Positions 1 through 6,675 of a stretch of 11,990 bases of DNA are shown one piece after another. Source of the stretch: CAYJLC01 sp044426355 (GTDB lineage Bacteria; Bacillota; Clostridia; Oscillospirales; Butyricicoccaceae); assembly GCA_044426355.1 (NCBI GenBank), contig JAWXUO010000055.1:1-11990 (forward strand), read 5' to 3'. A program made the translations under genes and the position numbers. The notes below the pieces were generated by a model, which searched no databases, was not told the origin of the DNA, and saw nothing but the letters and a program-made list of their open reading frames with translations. Every line of letters begins with the position of its first letter. Positions within the stretch are counted from its first letter, which is position 1.

Positions 1-367
1 CTTCACGTATTGCTTGAATTATAACTTGTTTTGCAGTTTGTGCTGCTATTCTTCCAAATTCTTTTGTTTGAATACTCATAGATACAATATCGCCATATTC
101 TGCTTGTTTCATAACTTCACGAGCATCTTCTAGTGATACTTCTGTAATTGGGTCTTCTACAATGTCTACTACTTCTTTTTTACCATACATAGAAATCACT
201 TTGCGTTGTGCATCATAATCTACATATACATTTTCTACTATTATGCCTACATTATCTTTTTTATATGCCGTAACTAAAGCCCCTGCTATTCTTTCTAGCA
301 TATAATCTACTTTTATACCTTTTTCTCTTTCAAGGTTTTCTAATTCTTCAAAAAAAGCTGCATTCAT
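1..367 (-). CDS. nusA: Transcription termination/antitermination factor NusA, N-terminal part (runs off the left edge)
   Basis: NusA binds RNA polymerase and modulates pausing, intrinsic termination and antitermination. About 122 codons are visible, beginning MNAAFFEELENLEREKGI, which matches the start of the NusA N-terminal RNAP-binding domain. The visible part ends around VIIQAIRE, where the linker to the S1 domain is expected. The S1 and KH domains lie outside the window. The start at 367 has a GAGGAG ribosome binding site that overlaps the rimP stop codon (TAGAGGAG), with 16 bases between the genes. This is the conserved rimP-nusA order. A second ATG four bases downstream is out of frame. 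NusA probably controls its own operon through the leader hairpin at 869-897 (inference). Identification is confident; the gene is incomplete only because of the window edge. Confidence 0.95.
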   Translation of the reverse strand, partial: MNAAFFEELENLEREKGIKVDYMLERIAGALVTAYKKDNVGIIVENVYVDYDAQRKVISMYGKKEVVDIVEDPITEVSLEDAREVMKQAEYGDIVSMSIQTKEFGRIAAQTAKQVIIQAIRE

Positions 368-383
368 TTTCTAAATCACTCCT

Positions 384-848
384 CTAAAATTTATATGTTA
401 AACGTACTAATGCCACATCTGCTTTTGCATAAGTTTGGCTTTTTCCGTCTACGTTTATTGTTACACCGTCGTTATTATAGTTTTCTAATGTACCCTCAAT
501 ATTTTTTACACCATCAATAGATTTGTAAAAACCGACATGTACAAGTGCTCCTATATTTTTTTCAAAATGCGATGGTTTTATTAGTTTTCTTTCTAATCCA
601 GCCGAAGCTACACACAAGGTGTATGGTGGCATGCTGTCAAAAATTTTTGCGTCTAAAAGTGGGTCAACATATCTGCTTACTTTTTCGCAATCTTCTATAG
701 ATATTTCACGTTCGCCATCTAAATATATATTTAAACAGTATATAGAGCCTTCTTTTTCAAAATCTACGTCCCAAAGTTCTATACCAAGTTCGTTAATTTT
801 TGGCATTGCAAGTTCTGATACTCTAGTACATATTTCTTTATTTTGCAT
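384..848 (-). CDS. rimP: Ribosome maturation factor RimP
   Basis: RimP is a cytoplasmic factor for 30S subunit maturation. With the start at 848 the protein is 154 residues, the usual length for the family. Visible family features are the N-terminal segment ending GIELWDVDFEKEG, then the segment CEKVSRYVDPLLD and the motif SAGLERKL. A small C-terminal Sm-like barrel (GTLENYNNDGVTINVDGK) follows. A longer frame opens at TTG 866, but ATG 848 is preferred. It is preceded by AAGGAGAGG at 6-base spacing, whereas the TTG lies just after the leader terminator stem and has no ribosome binding site. The gene is first in the rimP-nusA operon, and its promoter is at 922-950. Confidence 0.95.
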   Translation of the reverse strand: MQNKEICTRVSELAMPKINELGIELWDVDFEKEGSIYCLNIYLDGEREISIEDCEKVSRYVDPLLDAKIFDSMPPYTLCVASAGLERKLIKPSHFEKNIGALVHVGFYKSIDGVKNIEGTLENYNNDGVTINVDGKSQTYAKADVALVRLTYKF

Positions 849-868
849 TAACCTCTCCTTTGTCAATC

Positions 869-897
869 AAAAAGAGTGGGTTTTGCTTCCCACTCTT
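869..897 (-). terminator. Terminator-like hairpin (attenuator) in the rimP-nusA leader
   Basis: On the minus strand a perfect 9-bp stem AAGAGTGGG/CCCACTCTT with an 8-base loop (AAGCAAAA) is followed by TTTTTGATTG. It lies between the rimP promoter (predicted start near 915) and the rimP ribosome binding site at 852-860. It would therefore stop transcription inside the roughly 65-base leader rather than at the end of a gene. The upstream HPr-like gene already has its own terminator at 981-1018. The interrupted U-tract is of the kind reported for NusA-dependent terminators in B. subtilis, where nusA is autoregulated by leader attenuation. Regulation here is inferred. Confidence 0.75.
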
Positions 898-921
898 AAA
901 TCTCACTATTCCTTTTATAAA

Positions 922-950
922 ACTATACCATAAATTTCATTTTTATGCAA
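922..950 (-). promoter_or_regulatory. SigmaA-type promoter of rimP-nusA
   Basis: On the minus strand TTGCAT (945-950), a 17-base spacer and TATAGT (922-927) form a good housekeeping promoter. The predicted start is near 915-916, about 65 bases before the rimP ATG. It lies downstream of the HPr-like gene's terminator, so the rimP operon is an independent unit. Confidence 0.8.
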
Positions 951-980
951 GTCTTTTTAAGATATTTTTGAAAATTTTTA

Positions 981-1018
981 TAAAAAGCAAAAAACACACC
1001 ACTTTTCATGATGTGTTT
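981..1018 (-). terminator. Intrinsic terminator of the HPr-like gene
   Basis: Just after the HPr-like stop codon, the minus strand has a 10-bp stem AAACACATCA/TGGTGTGTTT containing one T-G pair, with a 7-base loop. It is followed by a T-rich tail (TTTTTTGCTTTTTA). Position and form are those of a rho-independent terminator. It may also end readthrough transcripts from mutS2, which has no clear terminator of its own. Confidence 0.85.
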
Positions 1019-1023
1019 ATATT

Positions 1024-1287
1024 TTACTCGTTTAGATTTGAAGTTACTAAATTTACAAGAGCTGTTACTGCTTCTTGTGCATCTTCTCCATCTGCTGTAA
1101 GTACAATAGTTGTATCTTTAGTTATTCCTAAAGATAATATGCCTAAAAGACTTTTCGCATTTACGCTAACATCTTCTTTTTGCACTAAAATCGTGCTTTT
1201 AAATTCATTTGCCTTTTGTATAAAAAAAGTTGCTGGTCTTGCGTATAGTCCTACTTGATTTGTAACTGTTACTTCTTGCGTGAACAT
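1024..1287 (-). CDS. HPr-family phosphocarrier-like protein with Tyr at position 15 (Crh-like)
   Basis: This 87-residue protein has the full HPr fold length and family sequence. The active-site loop at residues 13-20 reads GLYARPAT, where HPr has GIHARPAT. The catalytic histidine, phosphorylated by enzyme I, is therefore replaced by Tyr15 (codon TAC, read directly from the sequence). Arg17 and Pro18 are kept. The regulatory segment NAKSLLGILSLGI keeps Ser46, the residue phosphorylated by HPr kinase/phosphorylase in Firmicutes. This pattern resembles Bacillus Crh, which has Gln15 and Ser46 and acts only in CcpA-dependent carbon regulation. By inference the protein cannot carry phosphate for PTS sugar uptake and may be regulatory. 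The ATG at 1287 has a strong GGGAGGTG site seven bases upstream. The gene has its own promoter (1330-1358) and terminator (981-1018). A single-base CAC-to-TAC sequencing error is the main alternative. Confidence 0.9.
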   Translation of the reverse strand: MFTQEVTVTNQVGLYARPATFFIQKANEFKSTILVQKEDVSVNAKSLLGILSLGITKDTTIVLTADGEDAQEAVTALVNLVTSNLNE

Positions 1288-1329
1288 ATAAACACCTCCC
1301 TAAAATAATATACTACGATTATACATACT

Positions 1330-1358
1330 ATAATACATAATTTTTTACAAATAGTCAA
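1330..1358 (-). promoter_or_regulatory. SigmaA-type promoter of the HPr-like gene
   Basis: On the minus strand TTGACT (1353-1358), a 17-base spacer and TATTAT (1330-1335) give a near-consensus promoter about 45 bases before the start codon. The heptamer ATACATA occurs at 1321-1327 and 1333-1339, on and just after the -10 region. This may be chance in AT-rich DNA. No cre-like operator was recognised. The rest of the mutS2-HPr gap (1359-1459) shows no clear terminator. Confidence 0.8.
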
Positions 1359-1459
1359 GAAATAGTAAGCATTTTTTACAAAATTCATAATTTATAGCGT
1401 TTTATATGATTATAAGTCTTTTTTCATCTGCATTTTTGGTTATTTTTATGTTCACATCG

Positions 1460-3823
1460 TTACTTAAATGTAACCACTGTAACGCCATCTTCTCCCTCGC
1501 CATATTTTCCTGCACGATAAGATTTGATATGTTTGTTTGAACGCAAATGCTCTCGCACTGCGTTTCTTAAAACACCAGTTCCTTTACCGTGGATAATATA
1601 TCCCTCTTCAATATTTGATAGAATCGACGACGAAATAAATCTCTCGACTTCTTCTATACCCTCAAGGCTGTCCATTCCACGAATATCAACTTCTCTTTTT
1701 ATAGCGTCATTTCGCAAAGCACGAGTAGGTGCATTTTGTGGTACATGTTTTTTAGGTTTTGGCGTGTTAATCGGTTTTTGATTAAACAACTCTACTTCGT
1801 CTATATTTACAGTAATTTTTAAAATTCCCGCTTTACATACAAGTTTTCCTTGGCTATCGGGTGGAGTTATAACCGTTGCAATATTATTCGTTGCAAGAAG
1901 TCGAACTTCTACACCAATTTTTAGCTGGTCTTTCGTTGGTGTAATTGCGTTTTTCTTGCGTGCTTTTTGTAGTTTTTGAAGTTCTACTTCGCTTAGATTT
2001 TTGTTTATTTCTTGGCGTGCTTTGTTAATATTCGCTGTTTTAACGTCCTCTTTAGACATTTTTTTAAGGTTTTCTATTTCTTCAAAAGCAGTTCTTGATG
2101 CACGTTTCGCCTCATCTAGCAGTTTTAAAGATTGCAAGCGAGCTTTTTCTACCATTTCGTCATATTTTGCATTCGTAGAGTTTTCTTTTGCTTCTGCACG
2201 TTTTAATGCATTTTGTGCGATAACACGCATTTTTTCAGCTTCTTTTTTAAATTCTTGTGCTTTTAACTGGTCTTTTTCTAAATTTGCTATTATCGTTTCA
2301 AAACGATTATGCTCGCTAGACAACATAGACTTCGCATTATCTATAATACTATCCTCAAGCCCTAGCTTGCGTGAAATTTCAAACGCATTTGATTTACCTG
2401 GTGACCCTATAATTAAATTATACGTAGGGTTTAGCGTTTCCATATTAAATTCAAAAGACGCATTTTGTACGCACTCAGTTTCTAATGCATATAATTTTAT
2501 ATCCGAGTAATGCGTTGTAGCTAAAATTCTGCAAGAAAATTTTCTAGCATATTCTATAATAGCCACAGCTAAAGCCGACCCCTCTAAAGGGTCTGTTCCA
2601 GAACCAAGTTCATCAAAAAGCAATAAATCGCCTTTCTTACAAGTTTCTAATATTTTTATGATATTTGTCATATGCGAAGAAAAAGTAGAAAGCGATTCGC
2701 CAATACTTTGCTCATCTCCAATATCTGCATAAACAGTACCCATTATATATATTTCGCTACCATCATCAACTGGAATATGCATACCAAGGCTTGCCATCAT
2801 AGTTAAAAGTCCTAACGTTTTAAGACAAACCGTTTTACCACCTGTGTTAGGCCCTGTTATAATCAACGTATCAAATTCTCCACCAATTTCAAGCGACACA
2901 GGGACTGCCGTTTTTCTTTCTAAAAGTGGGTGTACTGCATTTATTAAATTTGTATATCCGTTTTCTGTTAATACAGGTTTTGTAGCTTCCATAGATATTG
3001 CAAGTTTTGCCTTTGCAAAAATAAAATCAAGCTCTGTTAAAACCTCGTAATTTAGCCTTATATCAGATGCGATTTTTCGTATATCCAATGAGAACATTTT
3101 TAAAATTCTTTCGATTTCTCTTTGTTCATCATCAATTAAAATACGCAATTCATTATTTGCCTCTACAACTTCTGTAGGCTCTACAAACAAAGTTGCACCA
3201 CTGCTCGACACATCATGAATAAGCCCAGTAACATCGCCTTTATGCTCTGATTTTACAGGAATTACAAAACGGTTATTACGAATTGTTATAAGGTTTTCTT
3301 GTAAAAATCTATTTTCTTTAGAAATCATTTGATTTAGATGTTCACGAGTTTTCGTGTTTAAATGCCTCATTCTACGGCGAATTTCATAAAGCTCGCTCGA
3401 CGCTGTGTCTGCAATTTCTTCTTCGGATACAATAGCATTAAAAATAGAATTTTCTAGCTGTGCATCACTTTGTAAAAGAATAAAATATCTATCTAAAACC
3501 GTAGAATTTTCTTCGTGGTAAGAAGAAAGTTCCCTAGTTGTTTTTAAAATTAGTGCTATTTGCAAAAGTTCTTCGCAAGAAAGCGTTCCGTCAAGTTCTG
3601 TTCTTTTTATTGTGTTTTCAGGAGATATAATTCCATAAAAACTCGGTGCACCTTGTGTATTTAATAATTCTTTTGCACAGTCTACCTCGTCTAAAAGCGT
3701 TTGTACTTCTTCGTTATCATAGCAAGGCTCTATTTTTTGCGTGGCTTCTTTACCACCTTGCGTTATACATAATTCTTCTAAAAAATTAATAATTTTATCT
3801 ACTTCTAGTTTATTTTTAAGCAT
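1460..3823 (-). CDS. mutS2: MutS2 family ATPase/endonuclease with C-terminal Smr domain
   Basis: The protein is 787 residues, the usual MutS2 length. Residues 1 to about 300 form the MutS-like core and clamp region. The ATPase domain has Walker A GPNTGGKT at 324-331 and Walker B LLLFDELGSGTDP at 400-412. A long charged coiled coil spans about 505-625, and a KOW-like barrel about 635-680. The Smr domain is at about 711-787, with VDIRG and HGKGTG (745-750). The mismatch-recognition domain of MutS1 is absent, as expected. MutS2 proteins suppress recombination and, in B. subtilis, split collided ribosomes through the Smr/KOW region. The ATG at 3823 follows recO by one base, and its site AAGGAGGG lies within the last codons of recO, so the two genes are probably translationally coupled. 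All catalytic motifs look intact. Confidence 0.96.
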   Translation of the reverse strand: MLKNKLEVDKIINFLEELCITQGGKEATQKIEPCYDNEEVQTLLDEVDCAKELLNTQGAPSFYGIISPENTIKRTELDGTLSCEELLQIALILKTTRELSSYHEENSTVLDRYFILLQSDAQLENSIFNAIVSEEEIADTASSELYEIRRRMRHLNTKTREHLNQMISKENRFLQENLITIRNNRFVIPVKSEHKGDVTGLIHDVSSSGATLFVEPTEVVEANNELRILIDDEQREIERILKMFSLDIRKIASDIRLNYEVLTELDFIFAKAKLAISMEATKPVLTENGYTNLINAVHPLLERKTAVPVSLEIGGEFDTLIITGPNTGGKTVCLKTLGLLTMMASLGMHIPVDDGSEIYIMGTVYADIGDEQSIGESLSTFSSHMTNIIKILETCKKGDLLLFDELGSGTDPLEGSALAVAIIEYARKFSCRILATTHYSDIKLYALETECVQNASFEFNMETLNPTYNLIIGSPGKSNAFEISRKLGLEDSIIDNAKSMLSSEHNRFETIIANLEKDQLKAQEFKKEAEKMRVIAQNALKRAEAKENSTNAKYDEMVEKARLQSLKLLDEAKRASRTAFEEIENLKKMSKEDVKTANINKARQEINKNLSEVELQKLQKARKKNAITPTKDQLKIGVEVRLLATNNIATVITPPDSQGKLVCKAGILKITVNIDEVELFNQKPINTPKPKKHVPQNAPTRALRNDAIKREVDIRGMDSLEGIEEVERFISSSILSNIEEGYIIHGKGTGVLRNAVREHLRSNKHIKSYRAGKYGEGEDGVTVVTFK

Positions 3824-3824
3824 T

Positions 3825-4577
3825 TTACCCTCCTTGTATAATCGTTTTGTAAAAATCCAAAGACTTGAATTTATATTCAGTTTGCTTTAAAACATATTCT
3901 TCACTCACTTTACTTAATATTTCAATATTATTTTCGTTTAGCTCAAAAGAATATAATTTTTGCACATCACACGTTAAAATATGATACATCGCACGAAGTA
4001 TTCCCATAGATATTTCGTGCAGATACGGATTTTTTCCTACGCAATCACTACAACAAACCTGCCCCTGCATTGTATCAAAAAACGGAATTATGGTGTTGCT
4101 CGGTGCATTACAAATTCCACATTTATCTATAACTGGTGGAAATCCTGCAATCGACATTAACCTTATTTCTACTACGCTTTTTACTAGTGAAATATTCCTT
4201 TTTTGTTTAGAAATTGCATAGAGTGCCGAAATCAGCGTTCGAGTTGTGTCTTTGTTTGGAAAATCTGTGTCAGAAAGTTTTGATGCAAGCTGTAAAAAAT
4301 ATGAGCAAACAGCAAAACGTTCTATATCTTCCGTTATTTCAAAAAAACGCTCTATAACCTCAACGTCTTTTAATATGTATCTATCCTTGTTGAAAAAAAG
4401 TTCGAACTGCCCAAAAACAAATGTTCTCGCTCTGTTTATCAGTGGAGAATTTTTTCGTCTTACACCTTTGCAAAAAACAGAAATTTTCCCACTTTCATAA
4501 GTTAAAAGCGTGATATATTTATCATATTCTGCAAAATCTGTTTCTGAAATTATAATGCCTTTTACTTGTGTGTTCAT
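3825..4577 (-). CDS. recO: DNA repair protein RecO
   Basis: RecO works with RecR (and RecF) to load RecA on SSB-coated single-stranded DNA and anneals strands. The protein is 250 residues from ATG 4577, the usual size. It has an N-terminal OB-fold (TQVKGIIISETDFAEYDKYI, then KGVRRKNSPL), a helical middle and a four-cysteine zinc site (CGIC ... CCSDC). The reading frame extends upstream to 4655, but the extra 26 residues do not match RecO. The ATG at 4577 has a GGAG site at 5-base spacing, so it is chosen. The upstream stretch holds a perfect inverted repeat (4617-4655). The gene follows yqzL, and the order era-yqzL-recO matches Bacillus. It abuts mutS2 downstream. Confidence 0.93.
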   Translation of the reverse strand: MNTQVKGIIISETDFAEYDKYITLLTYESGKISVFCKGVRRKNSPLINRARTFVFGQFELFFNKDRYILKDVEVIERFFEITEDIERFAVCSYFLQLASKLSDTDFPNKDTTRTLISALYAISKQKRNISLVKSVVEIRLMSIAGFPPVIDKCGICNAPSNTIIPFFDTMQGQVCCSDCVGKNPYLHEISMGILRAMYHILTCDVQKLYSFELNENNIEILSKVSEEYVLKQTEYKFKSLDFYKTIIQGG

Positions 4578-4616
4578 AAATTCTCCGTTAAAATAATATT
4601 GCAAAACCATAAGTTC

Positions 4617-4655
4617 ATGGCGAAAACTTAGTATTAATTTAATAATTTTCGCCAT
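4617..4655. repeat. Perfect 10-bp inverted repeat between yqzL and recO
   Basis: ATGGCGAAAA (4617-4626) and TTTTCGCCAT (4646-4655) are exact reverse complements separated by 19 AT-rich bases. The repeat lies 40 bases upstream of the recO start. No U-tract follows on the minus strand, so it is not an ordinary terminator for yqzL. On the plus strand it is followed by a poor A/T run. It may be an RNA structure in the recO leader, a protein-binding site or a processing site; the function is unknown. Confidence 0.6.
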
Positions 4656-4668
4656 ATTTAAAAAATTT

Positions 4669-4791
4669 TTACATATATCTATTTTTTTCGTCTTTTTTAT
4701 CAGTTTTTTTATTTTTTACTTTTGAGTAAATTAAGTATGCTAAAGGGTCACCACTTGTTTTAAAAACATTCCAACAATTTTCTTCTTTCAT
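4669..4791 (-). CDS. yqzL: YqzL-like small protein (40 residues)
   Basis: This small frame encodes a 40-residue protein starting MKEENCWNVFKTSGDPLAYL. The pattern W-x-V-F-x-x-(S/T)-G-x-x-x-x-Y-L near the N-terminus matches what I recall of the YqzL family, whose function is unknown. The C-terminal half is lysine-rich and probably disordered. The ATG at 4791 has a good GAGGTG site at 6-base spacing. Its position between era and recO is the same as that of yqzL in B. subtilis, which supports the assignment independently. Era ends 62 bases upstream, and no convincing separate promoter was found. The protein is slightly longer than the Bacillus homologue because of the lysine-rich tail. Without the conserved position the assignment would be weak. 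Confidence 0.8.
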   Translation of the reverse strand: MKEENCWNVFKTSGDPLAYLIYSKVKNKKTDKKDEKNRYM

Positions 4792-4853
4792 AATAATCAC
4801 CTCGTGGTTTTATTATGAGTTTAGGCTATTTTTATATACAATGTAAATTTTTC

Positions 4854-5744
4854 TTATTCATCATACCCAAAATTTCTCATTTGGTATAAATTATTTCTCC
4901 AACCCTCTTTAACTTTTACCCAAAGTTGCAAGTTAATTTTGCCTTCATACATTTTTTCAAGTTCATATCTTGCAGTCGAGCCTATTTTTTTAAGCAAAGC
5001 TCCTTTTTTTCCTATAATAATCCCTTTGTGGCTTTGTTTTTCGCAGAAAATCGTTGCCTCAATATCTATAATGCCATTATCTCTCTCGTTTAATCGTTCT
5101 ATTACAACAGCTATACCGTGTGGAATTTCTTTTTCTAGCGAGTGTAACATTTTTTCTCTAATAATTTCTGCTATCAAAACTTTTTCTGGTTGGTCAGATG
5201 TCATATCATCTGGGAATAACGCAGGGCCTTCGAATGCATATTTTTCAAATTCTGCTAAAAGTTCGTTTAGTCCGTCTTTATTTATAGCAGACACAGGAAT
5301 AATCGCCTCAAAATCGTGAGCTTGTCCATAAACTGCCATAATTTCTAGCAATTTTTCACGTTCTACCATGTCCATTTTATTTATAACTAAAATAGCAGGT
5401 AGTTTAAATTCTTTAATTTTATTTATAAGCTCTTGCTCAGGCTCTCCGATATTAGAAATAGGCTCTACTACTAAAGCTACCGTATCAACATCTGTTACAG
5501 CATCACGAACGATTTTCACCATAAAATCGCCAAGTCTACTTTTTGGGCTATGTAGTCCTGGTGTGTCCATAAAAATAAATTGCGTTTCGCCTTTGTTTAA
5601 AACTCCTGTAATTCTCGTGCGTGTAGTTTGTGGTTTACTTGAAACTATAGCTACTTTTTCGCCAACTAAAGCGTTTGTTAATGTCGATTTACCAACATTT
5701 GGACGACCTACTATAGATATTATTGATGCTTGTTTGATATTCAT
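4854..5744 (-). CDS. era: GTPase Era
   Basis: Era is an essential GTPase that binds the 3' end of 16S rRNA during 30S assembly. The 296-residue length is standard. The GTPase domain has G1 GRPNVGKS (13-20), the G2-region PQTTRTRI, G3 DTPG (60-63), G4 NKMD (122-125) and G5 VSA (151-153). The C-terminal KH domain has the GxxG loop in IIIGKKGALLKKIG (242-255), followed by the family segment LQLWVKVKEGWRN. The ATG at 5744 overlaps the dgkA stop codon as ATGA, and its site AAAGGAG lies within the end of dgkA, so it is likely translationally coupled. ybeY and era, both rRNA maturation genes, sit two genes apart, as in many Firmicutes. Confidence 0.97.
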   Translation of the reverse strand: MNIKQASIISIVGRPNVGKSTLTNALVGEKVAIVSSKPQTTRTRITGVLNKGETQFIFMDTPGLHSPKSRLGDFMVKIVRDAVTDVDTVALVVEPISNIGEPEQELINKIKEFKLPAILVINKMDMVEREKLLEIMAVYGQAHDFEAIIPVSAINKDGLNELLAEFEKYAFEGPALFPDDMTSDQPEKVLIAEIIREKMLHSLEKEIPHGIAVVIERLNERDNGIIDIEATIFCEKQSHKGIIIGKKGALLKKIGSTARYELEKMYEGKINLQLWVKVKEGWRNNLYQMRNFGYDE

Positions 5745-6193
5745 TTATTTTCTCCTTTAAAGATGAATAGTATGCAAATTGGCGTTATCATCGCTATAAT
5801 GCATATATTTATAAGTGTAAAATTTTGTATAATAATTTGTGTTTTCGGTGCAAAAATCGCAATTCCTATTATAACGCAAGCTATAGCACTAACTAAAACA
5901 GCAGAAGCTGAAACGTCTTTCGTTGTTTTTATAAAAGAATTAAACTCAAAACCGTCTTTATTACATAAGTTTTCTATAGCTGTATTAATTAGCTCGCAAG
6001 ACAAAACTTGCGATATACAAAGCATTAAAATTGCAAATTCCGTTAAATTTACTACTGCAAGGCATGAGAAAAAAACTACATACAAAACAGCTACTAAATG
6101 TATTCTAAAATTTCGCTCATGCTTTATGCAATGCGTTATGCCTTCATAGGCAAAAGCAAAGCTTTTTATAAGTTTTTGAAATTCATTTTTCAT
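5741..6193 (-). CDS. dgkA: Diacylglycerol kinase family protein (probable undecaprenol kinase)
   Basis: This small integral membrane kinase of the DgkA family has 150 residues. Gram-positive members mainly phosphorylate undecaprenol, returning the lipid carrier for wall synthesis. Visible family motifs are ERNFRIH (26-32), the catalytic ELINTAIE (67-74) and KDVSASAVL (92-100). Hydrophobic segments fall at about 33-49, 51-66, 97-115 and 122-145. The last segment makes it longer than the roughly 120-130 residues typical of Bacillus homologues. The gene overlaps ybeY by four bases upstream and era by four bases downstream (both ATGA). The carrier role would suit tagO at the far end of the window, but that link is inferred. 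Lipid specificity cannot be read from the sequence. Confidence 0.9.
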   Translation of the reverse strand: MKNEFQKLIKSFAFAYEGITHCIKHERNFRIHLVAVLYVVFFSCLAVVNLTEFAILMLCISQVLSCELINTAIENLCNKDGFEFNSFIKTTKDVSASAVLVSAIACVIIGIAIFAPKTQIIIQNFTLINICIIAMITPICILFIFKGENK

Positions 6194-6675
6194 CTAGCAA
6201 TCCCTAAATTTTCTAAAATTTCTTTTTCTTTTGCTCGCATAATATCGCCGTCTGTTTCGTTTTCTTCGTGGTCATATCCTAGAAGATGCAACACACTATG
6301 CACTGTTAAAAAAGCAAATTCTCGCTCGTTTGAATGACCAAACTCTTGTGCTTGTTCTAGTACCTTTTCAAAAGAGATAATCATATCGCCAAGCATTAAA
6401 TTTCCTGTATCAAAATCTTTACACAGCTCAACATCTTCTAAAAACTCTCCGTTTTTACATTCTATCATAGGAAAAGATAAAACATCTGTAGCATAGTCTT
6501 TTTCTCTATATTGTAAATTTATCTCACGAATTTCTTCGTTTTTTACAATGCTTATATCAATATGACATTTTTGCGTTATATTATGATTTTCTAAAGTTTT
6601 TGTAGCTGTTTTAAGTATTATATCGCTAAACTCGCTTAAATTTTCATATTCAGTGTAAATTTCTATACTATGCAT
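6190..6675 (-). CDS. ybeY: Endoribonuclease YbeY (rRNA maturation factor)
   Basis: YbeY is a zinc-dependent single-strand RNase for 16S rRNA 3' maturation and ribosome quality control. The protein is 161 residues. The metal site HSVLHLLGYDH carries His126, His130 and His136 in the H-x3-H-x5-H pattern. Upstream family motifs are INLQYREKDYATDVLSFP and MLGDMIIS. The start at 6675 directly follows the yqfD stop (TAAATG) with only a weak AGAGA-type ribosome binding site, so expression may rely on coupling to yqfD. The stop overlaps the dgkA start as ATGA. In many relatives phoH lies between yqfD and ybeY; here it is absent from the cluster. Confidence 0.95.
   Translation of the reverse strand: MHSIEIYTEYENLSEFSDIILKTATKTLENHNITQKCHIDISIVKNEEIREINLQYREKDYATDVLSFPMIECKNGEFLEDVELCKDFDTGNLMLGDMIISFEKVLEQAQEFGHSNEREFAFLTVHSVLHLLGYDHEENETDGDIMRAKEKEILENLGIAR

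Noticed and set aside
849..866. TTG start at 866 adding six residues to RimP
   Set aside because: ATG 848 has an ideal AAGGAGAGG site, while the TTG has none and lies just after the leader hairpin.
619..933. Open frame on the plus strand opposite rimP (similar long frames occur opposite mutS2, era, recO and tagO)
   Set aside because: These are antisense shadows of confidently identified genes, with no ribosome binding site or family resemblance.
1388..1459. Terminator for mutS2
   Set aside because: No stem with a U-tract could be found. Readthrough to the terminator at 981-1018 is possible.
4578..4655. 26-residue N-terminal extension of RecO from ATG 4655
   Set aside because: RecO similarity begins at MNTQVKG. 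ATG 4577 has a GGAG site, and the extension is occupied by the inverted repeat.
4792..4853. Promoter for yqzL-recO-mutS2 (TTTACA, 18 bases, TAAACT on the minus strand)
   Set aside because: Both hexamers are weak and such matches are common in AT-rich DNA. Not listed as a feature.
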